Positions 16,211 to 28,228 of a stretch of DNA of 64,000 nucleotides are shown piece by piece. The notes beneath the pieces were generated by a model. The model did no database searches and was not told the DNA's origin. It was given only the letters and a program-made list of their open reading frames with translations. The position numbers and the translations under genes are program-made. Positions within the stretch are counted from its first letter, which is position 1, and every line of letters starts with the position of its first letter. This stretch comes from Arthrobacter sp. (GTDB lineage: Bacteria; Actinomycetota; Actinomycetes; Actinomycetales; Micrococcaceae), in contig JAITLQ010000002.1 of NCBI GenBank assembly GCA_031277795.1, positions 152,200 through 216,199 on the forward strand, given 5' to 3'.

Positions 16211-17476
16211 GTGAGCAACGAGACCTCAGCCGTGGCCCCGGCCGGCGCCCAGCGGGCGGGCGTGCACCGGCGCCACCTCGTGGTGCTGTCCGCCGCGCAG
16301 ATCCTGTCCGGACTCGGCAACGGTGCCGGCCTGGCGCTCGGCGCCCTGCTGGCCGCCGAGCTCGGGGGGAGCGAGTCGCTCGGGGGTACCGTCTCGGTGG
16401 CCATCTCGCTCGGCGGCATGCTCGCCGCCCTGCCGCTCGCGCGCGCCGCCGTGGCGGCGGGTCGACGCCCTGCGCTGAGCGTCGGCTACCTCATCGCCTT
16501 CTTCGGCGCCGTCGGCATGATCTGCGCCGCGGCACTCGGCAGCTACCCGCTGCTGCTGCTCTCCGGCGCGGCGATGGGCGTGGGCAGCGCCACGAATCTG
16601 CAGGCGCGCTTTGCCGCAACGGACGGCGCGGCACCCGGCCGGCGCGCGCGGGACCTCTCGCTCGTGGTGTGGGCGCTCACGATCGGCGCCGTCCTCGGCC
16701 CGAGCCTCGCCGGCCCCGGCGCGAGCCTCGCCGATCGCCTCTCCCTGCCGACCAACTCGGGTGCCTTCCTGTTTTCGGCCGCTGGGCTGGCGCTCGCGTG
16801 CCTCATGATCTTTGCCGGCCTGCGGCCCGATCCGCTCAAGGGCACGGCGGCGGCCGCCGTCGCGCGCAAGCCCTCCCTGGGGCAGGGCCTCGCCGCGCTG
16901 CGCGGCGCCGCGGGGGCCGGCATCGGCGTGCTCGCGGTCTCCGCCGGGCACGCGTGCATGGTGGCCGTCATGTCGATGACCACGATCCACCTGCAGCACG
17001 TCCACCACGGCACCGGCGAGGCAAGCCCCGATGTGCTCGCGCTCATCGGCCTGACCCTCTCCGGCCACATCGGCGGCATGTACGCCCTCAGCCCGCTCGT
17101 GGGCTGGTGCGTCGACCGGTGGGGCCACCGCGCCTCGCTGTTGGCGGCCCAGGGCCTCTTCGCTGCCTCGGCCGTGCTGTGCATCGCGGCGCCGCTGAAC
17201 CACCCGCTCGTGTCGGTGGCGCTCTTTGTCCTCGGCCTGGCCTGGTCGTTCTCCTCGATCACGGGCTCGGCCGTCGTGGCCGAGCGGGTGCCGGAGGAAA
17301 ATCGGGTGGCGGCGCAGGGCCTGACCGACTCCGCCATGAGCGCCGGCGGGGTGCTGGCCGGGCTCGGCTCTGGGGCGCTGCTGCAGTTCCTTGGCTACCA
17401 GGGGCTGAACGCCGCCAGCCTGGCCGTCGCAGTGCTCATGACGGTGCTCATCCTGGTGCGCATGCCCCGCCGTTGA
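16211..17476 (+). CDS. MFS transporter
   Basis: 421 aa with about 12 hydrophobic segments and the loop 2-3 element LPLARAAVAAGRRPALS, a degenerate form of MFS motif A. The second half contains a better copy (LVGWCVDRWGHRAS). The substrate is unknown; the drug-exporter-like layout suggests efflux. GTG 16211 is preceded by TAGGGT (16199-16204) with a 6-nt gap, indicating a leaderless transcript. It is a single-gene unit ending in a strong bidirectional hairpin. Confidence 0.88.
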   Translation: MSNETSAVAPAGAQRAGVHRRHLVVLSAAQILSGLGNGAGLALGALLAAELGGSESLGGTVSVAISLGGMLAALPLARAAVAAGRRPALSVGYLIAFFGAVGMICAAALGSYPLLLLSGAAMGVGSATNLQARFAATDGAAPGRRARDLSLVVWALTIGAVLGPSLAGPGASLADRLSLPTNSGAFLFSAAGLALACLMIFAGLRPDPLKGTAAAAVARKPSLGQGLAALRGAAGAGIGVLAVSAGHACMVAVMSMTTIHLQHVHHGTGEASPDVLALIGLTLSGHIGGMYALSPLVGWCVDRWGHRASLLAAQGLFAASAVLCIAAPLNHPLVSVALFVLGLAWSFSSITGSAVVAERVPEENRVAAQGLTDSAMSAGGVLAGLGSGALLQFLGYQGLNAASLAVAVLMTVLILVRMPRR

Positions 17477-17494
17477 GGCGGCCCGGGACGCACC

Positions 17495-17527
17495 AGGGGG
17501 TGGGAACGCCGCGCGTTCCCACCCCCT
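17495..17527. terminator. Bidirectional terminator hairpin
   Basis: AGGGGGTGGGAACG and CGTTCCCACCCCCT form a 14-bp stem between the convergent MFS and S33 peptidase genes; the + strand is followed by TCACTCT. Confidence 0.8.
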
Positions 17528-17567
17528 TCACTCTGATGCCTCCCGGTCAGCGCCCCGAGGTGGCCGC

Positions 17568-18893
17568 CTAGGCATCGGTGAGCTCAAGCAGCGCACCGAT
17601 CACCGCGCTCGGATCGTCGGCGATCCCGTCGTGGTGCAGGGTCTCGCTCTCCCACACCCGCAGGCCGCGTACGGCGCCGGCGGTGGCCAGGGAGAGCTCC
17701 CGGTCGACGTAGACGTCGTGCGTGTACACGGCGGCCGCCACGGGCACCGCGTTGCGCGCGAGCGCCTGCGGGTCGTACAGGGCGGGCCAGCCCTCGTGCT
17801 CGGCCAGTAACCAGGCGAGCGGCGCCAGCTGGCGCAGCGGGACCGACTCCTCGTAGTCGGACGGCAGCGCCATCTCGCCCAGAAGCCGCGGGCACGGCGC
17901 GCTCGGCAGGAAGTCCGGGTACTCGGCGGCGCGCACGCGGGAGGCGGCCCAGGCCGTGGGGGCGCCGCTGGAGTAGATACTCTCCTGGAGTAGCCAGTAC
18001 AGGGGGTGACCGGCGTGGTCGAGCTGGGCCTGCAGGACGCCGAGGAAAGCGGCGCTCAACCGCGCGCACTCCGGAGCCTCGACGACGGCCTGTTCCAGGG
18101 CGAAGTGCAGCCCCTGCACGCGGCCGTTGCCGCCCAGGAACATGCCGAGGCGCTGCACCGTGGTCTCGGTGACCTCGCTCCCGTCGGCCAAACGCTCGGG
18201 TGAGCCGGCCGCCCTGGCCGCACGAACGACGTCGTACACGCGCTGCAGGCGCTCCCGATCCTCGGGGTGCCACGAGAAGAACTCCTCCTCGCGCTCGCGC
18301 ATGCGCGCGTACGTGGCGCGGTAGACGGGCGCGGCGTCGCCGCGGATCTCGCCGAGCCCACCCGTGATGAGGCAGCGATCGAGCGAGGCCGGCGCCAGCG
18401 AGAGGTAGCTGAGCGTGATGAAGCCGCCGTAGGACTGGCCGAGGGTGCTCCAGGAGGCGATCCCGAGCCCCTGGCGCACGGCCTCGGCGTCGGCCACGAT
18501 GTCCGGCGCCCTGAAGCACGAGAGGTACTCGGCCTGGGCCTCCGGGCCGCCCCTGCCCAGCAGCGCCGCCGCATCGATCGGGGAGGAACCGCCCGTCCCA
18601 CGCTGATCGAGCAGGAGGACCTGGAAGCGGGGCAGCAGCTCGGCCAGCCAGCCGGAGGCGCCGCCCGTGGGCCGCAGGGCGGGGAAACCGGGGCCGCCCT
18701 GAAGGAAGAGGAGCCAGGGGCGCTGGGCGCTGCCTTCCTCGTCGGCGCGGACGGCCCGCGCGAAGAGCTCGAGGCTCTCGGGGGAAGCGTCCCCGTGGCG
18801 CAGGGGGACGGAGAAACGCAGGGAGGACGCGACGGCGCCCCGCCACGTTGACTCCGGTGAACGGGACAGCAGCGTGGCGGGGCGCGCGATCAT
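17568..18893 (-). CDS. Alpha/beta hydrolase, prolyl aminopeptidase-like (peptidase family S33)
   Basis: 441 aa, the length of actinobacterial proline iminopeptidases. It has the oxyanion-hole segment LLFLQGGPGFPALRP (residues 61-75), LLLDQRGTGGSS (93-104), the nucleophile elbow GQSYGG with Ser154, and a C-terminal HHDG histidine. These enzymes release N-terminal proline from peptides; a wider hydrolase role cannot be excluded. It starts 4 nt after the stop of a lipoprotein gene, so the two form an operon. No signal peptide is present, so it acts in the cytoplasm. Confidence 0.88.
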   Translation of the reverse strand: MIARPATLLSRSPESTWRGAVASSLRFSVPLRHGDASPESLELFARAVRADEEGSAQRPWLLFLQGGPGFPALRPTGGASGWLAELLPRFQVLLLDQRGTGGSSPIDAAALLGRGGPEAQAEYLSCFRAPDIVADAEAVRQGLGIASWSTLGQSYGGFITLSYLSLAPASLDRCLITGGLGEIRGDAAPVYRATYARMREREEEFFSWHPEDRERLQRVYDVVRAARAAGSPERLADGSEVTETTVQRLGMFLGGNGRVQGLHFALEQAVVEAPECARLSAAFLGVLQAQLDHAGHPLYWLLQESIYSSGAPTAWAASRVRAAEYPDFLPSAPCPRLLGEMALPSDYEESVPLRQLAPLAWLLAEHEGWPALYDPQALARNAVPVAAAVYTHDVYVDRELSLATAGAVRGLRVWESETLHHDGIADDPSAVIGALLELTDA

Positions 18894-18897
18894 GGCG

Positions 18898-19485
18898 TCA
18901 GTTGGCGGCCGTCAGCGCGAGGGAGCCCTTGCCGCCCTTGAGCGTGATCGTGCCGTCGGCCGAGGTCGCGGTGACCTTGCCCTCGAGGATGGAGTGCACC
19001 TGGGTGGCCACGGCCTCGCCGGCCGGATCGCCGCACTTGTCGGTGCTCCAGGTCTCGCCGGCGGTGGACGTCACGGTGGCGCCCTTGCCGTCGAGGGAAT
19101 ACACCGAGCCGTCGCACAGGCCGATGGTCGTGAGGGTGGCCGAGCCGTCCGCGGCGTCGCCAAACATGGAGACGGCGGTGAAAACGCCCGGATCAACCGT
19201 GGCGCCGCCGACGGTGATGGACTCCACGGTGTACTTGGTTGCGGTGCTCGCGGAGAAGAAGCTCGCGGCGTCGGCGGAGGCGGTGGCCGAGGCCGTCGCG
19301 GAGGCGGCGGGCTCCGAGGCCTGCGGGGTGTACGGCGTGGCCAGGGACGAGCCGGCCGGCGTGGGGGAGTTGATCTCCGTGACGTGCGTGGGGGAGCAGG
19401 CACTCAGGGCCACCGCGGCGACGGCGAGGGGTGCGGCCACCATGGCCGCGCGGCGGAGGGGGGTCATGCGAGAGAAAGACGACAT
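18898..19485 (-). CDS. Secreted lipoprotein, META-domain-like
   Basis: 195 aa. A lipoprotein signal peptide ends in the lipobox LSAC with Cys30, followed by a Ser/Thr/Ala/Pro-rich linker (about 35-75). The C-terminal domain ends in a DGTITLKGGKGSLALT strand and contains a pair of Cys (in LCDGS and DKCGD), which recalls the META/HslJ fold; that fold call is tentative. ATG 19485 is 6 nt after TAGACT (complement of 19492-19497), a leaderless promoter. It is anchored on the outside of the membrane. The S33 hydrolase gene follows immediately. Confidence 0.82.
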   Translation of the reverse strand: MSSFSRMTPLRRAAMVAAPLAVAAVALSACSPTHVTEINSPTPAGSSLATPYTPQASEPAASATASATASADAASFFSASTATKYTVESITVGGATVDPGVFTAVSMFGDAADGSATLTTIGLCDGSVYSLDGKGATVTSTAGETWSTDKCGDPAGEAVATQVHSILEGKVTATSADGTITLKGGKGSLALTAAN

Positions 19486-19527
19486 GCGCCCAGTCTATCC
19501 ACCCGCCCCCCGGCCGAGCGGCCAGGA

Positions 19528-22074
19528 TCAGCCGTCGAGGCGCCCGATCCGTGTGACGCGCACCACCGCCTCGCCGGCCTCGTCCGAGGCGTCGAGATCG
19601 ACCTCGGCGTCGAAGCCCCAGTCGTGATCGCCCTCGGGGTCGGCGAAGGCCTGGCGGCAGCGCCACACCCGCTGACCCGAGGCGCCCTTGGCCGGCGTGA
19701 TCGTGATGAGCGAGGGGGAGCGGCCGCCCGGGCCGTCGTCCAGATCCTCGTGCTCGGCGAAGTAGTCATCCATCATGTCGGCCCAGGCGTCCGCGTCGAA
19801 GCCGGTCTCGCCGTCCAGGGCCCCGAGCGCGCGGTCGTCCTCCGCGCCGAAGAGCTTGACGCGGCGGAAGAGCTGGTTGCGCACCATCACCTTGAAGGCG
19901 CGCTCGTGGTCGGTCAGGCGCGAGGGCGCCTTGGCGATCTCCTCGGCCGTGTCCTCCGGGGCCTTGCCTGCGGCAAGCGCCTCCCACTCGTCGAGGAGCG
20001 AGGAGTCGGTCTGCTCGATGATTTCGCCGAGCCACACCACGATGTCCTGGAGGCTGTCGGTGCGGTCCTCCTGCGGGATGGTCTGCCGCAGGGCCTTGTA
20101 GGCGTCGGTGAGGTAGCGCAGCAGCACGCCCTCGGAGCGGGCCAGCTGGTAATACTGCACGTAGTCGCCGAAGTCCATGGCGCGCTCGAACATGTCGCGC
20201 ACCACCGACTTGGGCTTGAGCTCCTGATCGGAGAGCCAGGCGGCGCCCTGGCGGTACTGCTCGAACGCGGCCTGCAGGGTCTCCTCGAGCGGGCGCGTCT
20301 CCGTGATGAGGTCCAGCCGCGCCATGCGCTCGTTGTACTCGATGCCGTCGGCCTTCATCGCGGCGACGGCCTCGCCCTTGGCCTTCTTGATCTGGGCGCC
20401 GATGACCTGGCGCGGGCTCTCCAGGGTCGCCTCGATGACCGAGAGCACGTCGAGGGCGTGCGAGGGGTCCTCCGGCGAGAACATCTCCAGGGCCGCGATG
20501 GCAAAGCCGGAGAGCGGCTGGTTGAGCGCGAAGTTCTCCTGCAGCGTCACGGTGAGGCGCAGGTGGTTGCCGTAGCGGTCGGGCTGGGCGGTGCGCTCGA
20601 TGACGCCGGTGGCCAGGAGCTCCCGGACGATGCCGAGGGCGCGCAGGAGGTGCTCGCGCTGACGCACCGGCGGCTCGTGATTCTCGGTGAGCAGGGTGCG
20701 CGCCGCGCGGAAGGAATCGTCCTCGCGGGCCAGCAGGTTCAGGATCATCGAGTTGGTGACCTTGAAGGAGCTGTTCAGCGGCTCGGGATCCGCGTTCACG
20801 AGGCGCTCGAAGGTCTTCTCCGTCCACGAGACGAAGCCCTGCGGCGCCTGCTTCTTCTTGACCTGCCGCAGCTTCTTTTGGTCGTCCCCGAACTTGCCGC
20901 GGGCCTTGGCCATGGCCTTGGCGTTCTCGATGTCGTGTTCGGGGGCCTGCACCACCACGTCACCGGCGGTGTCGTAGCCGGCGCGGCCCGCGCGGCCGGC
21001 GATCTGGTGGAACTCGCGGGCGCCAAGGTGCCGCGTGCGGTCGCCGTCGAACTTCGACAGGGCGGTGATGAGCACGGTGCGGATGGGGACGTTGATGCCC
21101 ACGCCCAGCGTGTCGGTGCCGCAGATGACCTTGAGCAGGCCCGACTGCGCCAGCTGCTCCACGAGGCGGCGGTACTTGGGGAGCATGCCGGCGTGGTGCA
21201 CGCCGATGCCCTGGCGGACCAGCTTGTTCAGGACCTTGCCGAAGCCGGCGGAGAAGCGGAAGCCGCCGATCAGCTCGCCGATTCTGTCCTTCTCCTCCCG
21301 CGTGCACAGGTTCACCGACAGCAGCGATTGCGCGCGCTCGATCGCCTCGAGCTGGCTGAAGTGCACCACGTACACGGGAGCCCGGTGCGTCTGCACGAGC
21401 TCCTCGAGCGTCTCCTGCACGGGCTCGAGGCCGTAGTGGTGATAGAGCGGGATGGGGCGCTCGGCGCCGGAGACCGTCACGGTCGTGCGCCCCGTGCGCC
21501 GCGTCAGGTCCTCCTCGAAGAAGGCCGTGGGGCCCAGGGTCGCCGAGAGCAGGAGGAACTGCGCCTGCGGGAGCGTGATGAGCGGGACCTGCCAGGCCCA
21601 GCCGCGCTGGGGGTCCGCGTAGAAGTGGAACTCGTCCATGATGACGGCGCCCACGTCGGCGTCCTCGCCGTGGCGCAGGGCCAGGTTGGCCACGATCTCG
21701 GCCGTGCAGCAGATGATCGGGGCGTCGGGGTTGACGGCCGAGTCGCCCGTCACCATGCCCACGTTGGCGGCGCCGAAGATGGAGATGAGGTCGAAGAACT
21801 TCTCGCTCACGAGCGCCTTGATGGGTGCCGTGTAGTAGCTGCGCTGGCCGCGGGCCAGGGCCACGAAGTGGGCGGCGACGGCCACCATCGACTTCCCGGA
21901 GCCCGTGGGCGTCGCGAGGATGACGTTGTTCCCCTCCACGAGCTCCATGACGGCCTCGTCCTGGGCGGGGTAGAGGCTCAGCCCGCGATCGCTCACCCAG
22001 TCGGTGAACGCCTCGTAGGCCGCCTCTGGCAGCTGGGCGGAGGTGACGGTTGGCACGCGATCGGCAAGGTTCAT
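19528..22074 (-). CDS. DEAD/DEAH-box helicase with DUF3516 domain
   Basis: 848 aa superfamily 2 helicase. The N-terminal RecA domain has Walker A ATPTGSGKS (54-62), DEFH box (147-150) and SATLG (motif III). The second has YVVHFSQ and motif VI QIAGRAGRAGYD. The C-terminal ~350 residues match the DUF3516 region of actinobacterial Ski2/Mtr4-like helicases. These are probably RNA helicases in RNA processing or decay, but the role is not established. I start at ATG 22074, since TAGGCT (complement of 22085-22090) would start transcription only about 4 nt upstream; the longer open frame runs antisense through the next gene. It diverges from the methyltransferase gene. Confidence 0.92.
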   Translation of the reverse strand: MNLADRVPTVTSAQLPEAAYEAFTDWVSDRGLSLYPAQDEAVMELVEGNNVILATPTGSGKSMVAVAAHFVALARGQRSYYTAPIKALVSEKFFDLISIFGAANVGMVTGDSAVNPDAPIICCTAEIVANLALRHGEDADVGAVIMDEFHFYADPQRGWAWQVPLITLPQAQFLLLSATLGPTAFFEEDLTRRTGRTTVTVSGAERPIPLYHHYGLEPVQETLEELVQTHRAPVYVVHFSQLEAIERAQSLLSVNLCTREEKDRIGELIGGFRFSAGFGKVLNKLVRQGIGVHHAGMLPKYRRLVEQLAQSGLLKVICGTDTLGVGINVPIRTVLITALSKFDGDRTRHLGAREFHQIAGRAGRAGYDTAGDVVVQAPEHDIENAKAMAKARGKFGDDQKKLRQVKKKQAPQGFVSWTEKTFERLVNADPEPLNSSFKVTNSMILNLLAREDDSFRAARTLLTENHEPPVRQREHLLRALGIVRELLATGVIERTAQPDRYGNHLRLTVTLQENFALNQPLSGFAIAALEMFSPEDPSHALDVLSVIEATLESPRQVIGAQIKKAKGEAVAAMKADGIEYNERMARLDLITETRPLEETLQAAFEQYRQGAAWLSDQELKPKSVVRDMFERAMDFGDYVQYYQLARSEGVLLRYLTDAYKALRQTIPQEDRTDSLQDIVVWLGEIIEQTDSSLLDEWEALAAGKAPEDTAEEIAKAPSRLTDHERAFKVMVRNQLFRRVKLFGAEDDRALGALDGETGFDADAWADMMDDYFAEHEDLDDGPGGRSPSLITITPAKGASGQRVWRCRQAFADPEGDHDWGFDAEVDLDASDEAGEAVVRVTRIGRLDG

Positions 22075-22150
22075 GATGGGCACCAGCCTACTGGGAGCCC
22101 TCGGCGATGGGGGTTTCCTCCCCGGCGCGGGCTGGCCTAGCGTGGGCGGC

Positions 22151-22939
22151 ATGCACTGGGATCCGGAACAGTACGTCCGCTTTGCCGACCACCGCGAGCG
22201 GCCCTTCCACGAGCTCGTCGCCCGTGTGGGGGCGCAGGATCCGGCCAGCGTCATCGACCTCGGGTGCGGTCCGGGCACGGCCACCGCCACGCTGGCCGCG
22301 CGCTGGCCGGGGGCCGAGGTGCTCGGCCTCGATGCCTCCCCGGAGATGATCGGGGACGCCCAGCGCCTCGCGACGCCGCGCCTGCGCTTTGCTGTGGCGG
22401 ACGCCCGCGCCGTGGACGTGAGCGGGGCCGACCTCGTGGTCTCCAACGCCATGCTGCAGTGGTTGCCCGACCACCGGGAGCTGCTGGCGCGGTGGCGCGG
22501 GGAGCTCAAGCCGGGGGCCTGGCTGGCCTTCCAGGTGCCAGGCAACTTCGACGCCCCGAGCCACGCCCTCATGCGGGAGGTCGCGGCGAGGCCCCGGTGG
22601 GCCCCGGCGCTGGCCGGCGTGCTGCGCGGGGGAGACAGCGTCAACACGCCGCTGCGCTACGCCGAGGGCTTCCTCGCCGCCGGGTGGCGGGTCGACGCCT
22701 GGGAGACCACCTATGTGCAGTGGCTGCCCGGCGCCGACCCGGTGCTCGAGTGGGTGCGCGGGACGGGGCTGCGGCCCGTGCTCGACGTCCTGGACCCCGA
22801 CGACGCCGCGGCGTTCGAGGCGGAGTACGGCGCGGAGCTGCGCCGGGCCTACCCCGCGTCCGTCGGCGCCGACGGGACAGCGCTCACGGCGCTGCCGTTC
22901 CGCCGCATCTTTGTTGTCGCGCGCCGTCCGCTCGCCTGA
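22151..22939 (+). CDS. tam: Trans-aconitate 2-methyltransferase-like SAM methyltransferase
   Basis: 262 aa class I methyltransferase. Motif I VIDLGCGPG (34-42), the acidic ribose-binding end of strand 2 (LGLDASPEMI) and the MLQWLPDH segment are characteristic of Tam, which methylates trans-aconitate, an aconitase inhibitor formed from cis-aconitate. The start MHWDPEQYVRFADHR is typical of the family. ATG 22151 is 7 nt after TAGCGT (22138-22143), a leaderless layout. It is a single gene, divergent from the helicase. Confidence 0.88.
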   Translation: MHWDPEQYVRFADHRERPFHELVARVGAQDPASVIDLGCGPGTATATLAARWPGAEVLGLDASPEMIGDAQRLATPRLRFAVADARAVDVSGADLVVSNAMLQWLPDHRELLARWRGELKPGAWLAFQVPGNFDAPSHALMREVAARPRWAPALAGVLRGGDSVNTPLRYAEGFLAAGWRVDAWETTYVQWLPGADPVLEWVRGTGLRPVLDVLDPDDAAAFEAEYGAELRRAYPASVGADGTALTALPFRRIFVVARRPLA

Positions 22940-23001
22940 ACATCGGGAACCGGAGGGTTCGGGGCCCGACGGCGGGTGAGCGGCGCGGGCGGGCCGGCCG
23001 G

Positions 23002-23646
23002 CTACCAGCCGCGTGCGCGCCAGGCCCCGAGCGAGGCTCGCTCGGCGCCCAGCGTGGTGCCCTCGCCGTGGCCGGGCAGGACGCGCGCCTCGTCGCCGAA
23101 GGCGCCGAAGATGCGCTCCTCGACGTCGCCGAGGAGCGAGGCGAAGCGGGCCGGGTCGTGGTCCGTGTTGCCGACGCCGCCCGGGAAGAGGCTGTCTCCC
23201 GTGAAGAGGAGCGTCGCGCCGGGGCGGCGCAGGACGAGGGCGATGGAGCCGGGGGTGTGCCCGCGCAGGCCGATCACCTCGAGGCGCAGGGGTCCGCAGG
23301 CGAGCGTGTCGCCGTGACCCACCGGCTCGCCGATGGTGACGCCGCGCTGAGACTCGATCGCGGCGACGTCGTCGGCCCCCGCTGCCAGCCGCGCCCCGCC
23401 AAAGGCGGGCAGGGCGCGCGTGTGATCCCAGTGAGCGTGGGTCGTGACGACGAGGAGCTCGCCCGCCTCGCACGTTCCGGCGGCCAGGAGTTCGCGCAGG
23501 GCGGGTGCGTCGTCGGCGGCGTCGATCAGGATCTGCGCGCCGCTCGCGCGGTCGTTGATGAGATAGCAGCGGTTGTCCATCTCGGAGACGGACAGGGAGT
23601 GCACGCTGAGGGCGTCATCGGAGAAGATCTCTACGGGGGATGGCAT
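23002..23646 (-). CDS. Metallo-beta-lactamase-fold hydrolase
   Basis: 214 aa with the binuclear metal motif THAHWDH (69-75), a downstream GHTPGSIAL histidine, the bridging Asp in LLFTGDSLFPG and the last His in LPGHGEGT. This layout is that of the glyoxalase II-like/MBL-fold subfamily, which hydrolyses thioesters or related substrates, not beta-lactams. Substrate unknown. ATG 23646 is 6 nt after TACCGT (complement of 23653-23658). The divergent GntR gene begins only 45 bp away, so its regulator may also act on this promoter. Confidence 0.88.
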   Translation of the reverse strand: MPSPVEIFSDDALSVHSLSVSEMDNRCYLINDRASGAQILIDAADDAPALRELLAAGTCEAGELLVVTTHAHWDHTRALPAFGGARLAAGADDVAAIESQRGVTIGEPVGHGDTLACGPLRLEVIGLRGHTPGSIALVLRRPGATLLFTGDSLFPGGVGNTDHDPARFASLLGDVEERIFGAFGDEARVLPGHGEGTTLGAERASLGAWRARGW

Positions 23647-23691
23647 GCCCCCACGGTAGACGCTCAGATCCACGGAAGCAGGAGACACCAG

Positions 23692-24060
23692 GTGGCGATC
23701 CTCGAGAACTTCAGCCCCAACGACGCGGGCGAGCCGCCGTACCGCCAGGTGCGCCGCGCCATCGCGGCCGGCATCGCCTCCGGCGAGATCGCGGTGGGGG
23801 AGCGGCTGCCGAGCGTCCGGGCCCTCGCCGCCCAGCTCGGGCTCGCCGCCAACACGGCAGCCAAGGTCTACAAGGAGCTCGAGGAGGCCGGCCTCGTCGA
23901 GACCCGCGGACGCAACGGCACCGTGGTGACCGGGCGCGGGGCACACGTCCCGGCGAAGGTGCTCGGCGCCGTCGAGCGCCTGGCCCAGCTGGCCCACGAG
24001 GCCGGGATGGAGCCGGAGGCCGTGGCGGGGCTCGTGCGCGCGGCGCTGGCGGGGAGGTAG
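23692..24060 (+). CDS. GntR family regulator, YtrA-like
   Basis: 122 aa with an N-terminal winged helix (PPYRQVRRAIAAGIASGEI ... LPSVRALAAQLGLAANTAAKVY) and only a short C-terminal tail (~45 residues), the size of the YtrA subfamily that commonly represses membrane or transport genes next to it. Start GTG 23692 follows AGGAGA (23680-23685). It is followed after 3 nt by an SRPBCC gene, probably co-transcribed, and its promoter region is shared with the divergent MBL gene. Confidence 0.88.
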   Translation: MAILENFSPNDAGEPPYRQVRRAIAAGIASGEIAVGERLPSVRALAAQLGLAANTAAKVYKELEEAGLVETRGRNGTVVTGRGAHVPAKVLGAVERLAQLAHEAGMEPEAVAGLVRAALAGR

Positions 24061-24063
24061 CCG

Positions 24064-24510
24064 GTGCGCGGCTTCGAGCTCGTCACCCATCTGCCCGTGC
24101 CGGTGCGGGCGGTGTTCGACGCCTCGCTCAGCATCGACGCGCACCTCGGGTCCATGCGCTTCTCGCGCGAGCGGGCGATCGCCGGCGTGACGAGCGGCAC
24201 GATCGGCCTGGGCCAGAGCGTGACGTGGCGCGCGTGGCACGGAGGCGTGCCCTTCACCATGACCTCGATCATCAGCGAGCTCGAGGAGCCGCGCCGCTTC
24301 GTCGACGAGCAGGTGGCCGGGCCGTTCGGTGCGTTCAGGCACGAGCACCTCTTCGAGCCGGCCGGCGGCGGGACGCGGATGGTCGACCGCCTGCGCCTGG
24401 CCTCCCCCGTGGCCGGGTTCGTCGTGGAGCCGGTGCTCCTGGTGCCCTACGTGCGCCACCTCATCCGCGTGCGCAACCGCTTCCTCTTGCGTTCGCTCCT
24501 GGCTGGATGA
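24064..24510 (+). CDS. SRPBCC (START-like) domain protein
   Basis: 148 aa. The pattern VTHLPVPVRAVFDASLSIDAH at the start, the central beta strands and the C-terminal amphipathic helix ending in FLLRSLLAG match the polyketide cyclase/dehydrase-like SRPBCC fold, which holds hydrophobic ligands. The ligand is unknown. GTG 24064 lies 3 nt after the stop of the GntR gene, which suggests translational coupling and a shared function. Confidence 0.78.
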   Translation: MRGFELVTHLPVPVRAVFDASLSIDAHLGSMRFSRERAIAGVTSGTIGLGQSVTWRAWHGGVPFTMTSIISELEEPRRFVDEQVAGPFGAFRHEHLFEPAGGGTRMVDRLRLASPVAGFVVEPVLLVPYVRHLIRVRNRFLLRSLLAG

Positions 24511-24557
24511 GAGGCGCGTGACAGTTCCTGTCGGGGGATCCAACTAGACTCGCGCAC

Positions 24558-27443
<2,886 letters not shown>

Positions 27444-27474
27444 CCGCGGCGGCGCGCCGCCCGCGACACGACTG

Positions 27475-27492
27475 CATGCCCCGTGGGGCATG
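27475..27492 (+). terminator. uvrA terminator hairpin
   Basis: CATGCCCC and GGGGCATG form a short perfect stem 31 nt after the uvrA stop. Weak, with no T run. Confidence 0.5.
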
Positions 27493-27532
27493 GATAAGGG
27501 GCGGCGCGCATGCCGGTGGCAGAATGCCACCC

Positions 27533-28228
27533 GTGGTGATCCCCTCTACCCGTCAGTACCCCCGCGCCGTTCTGTTCGACCTGGACGGCACCCTTGTCGA
27601 CCCGGCCGGTGGCATCACGCGCGGGATCGAACACGGCCTCGTGGCCAACGCCCTGCCCGTTCCGGACCAAGCGGTCCTCGACGAGCTCGTGGGCCCCCCG
27701 CTCGCGATCGGGCTCGAGGAGCTGGCCGGCGTCCCGGCGGAGTCCATCCCCGCCGTCGTGCGCGACTACCGCGCCTGGTATCGGGAGCGGGGCATCGCCC
27801 TCTCCCGGGTGTACCCGGGCGTGACCGAGGCCCTCGCCGCGCTCAAGGACGCCGGCGTGCGCCTCGCCGTCGTGACGTCGAAGCCCACGCCGCTCGCGCG
27901 AACGCTCCTGGCCCACCACGGCCTCGACTCGCTGTTTGAGGTCATCGTCGGCACGAGCGCCGACGAGACGGCGGCGCCGGCCCCCGGCGGCGCCAAGGAC
28001 CACCTGCTGCGCGAGGCGGCCGACGCCCTCGGGGTTCAGCCGGCCGAGTGCACCATGGTGGGGGATCGCCGTTTCGACATCTTGGCCGCCAAGGCCACCG
28101 GAGCGCGCTCGCTCGGTGCAGGATGGGGTTTCGCCCCCGCGAACGAACTGGCGCAGGCCGGGGCGGACGCGGAGATCGCGGCACCGCACGAGCTGCGCGG
28201 CGCCCTGCTCCTGACGGAGGAAGCATGA
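27533..28228 (+). CDS. HAD-superfamily phosphatase (phosphoglycolate phosphatase-like)
   Basis: 231 aa. HAD motif I FDLDGTLVD with nucleophile D16 and acid D18, motif II (AVVTSKPT), the motif III Lys in the GGAKDHLL segment and motif IV VGDRRFDILAA. The helical cap between motifs I and II marks the Gph/PhnX-like C1 subfamily. Substrate unknown. I choose GTG 27533, 7 nt after CAGAAT (27520-27525); ATG 27524 would lie inside that -10. The stop overlaps the ATG of plsC by 4 nt, so the two are coupled. Confidence 0.85.
   Translation: MVIPSTRQYPRAVLFDLDGTLVDPAGGITRGIEHGLVANALPVPDQAVLDELVGPPLAIGLEELAGVPAESIPAVVRDYRAWYRERGIALSRVYPGVTEALAALKDAGVRLAVVTSKPTPLARTLLAHHGLDSLFEVIVGTSADETAAPAPGGAKDHLLREAADALGVQPAECTMVGDRRFDILAAKATGARSLGAGWGFAPANELAQAGADAEIAAPHELRGALLLTEEA

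Noticed and set aside
18874..22140. A 1088-residue open frame on the plus strand opposite the helicase and lipoprotein
   Set aside because: Antisense shadow: Gly/His/Leu-rich composition, no motif, and the minus strand has clear helicase motifs in the same place.
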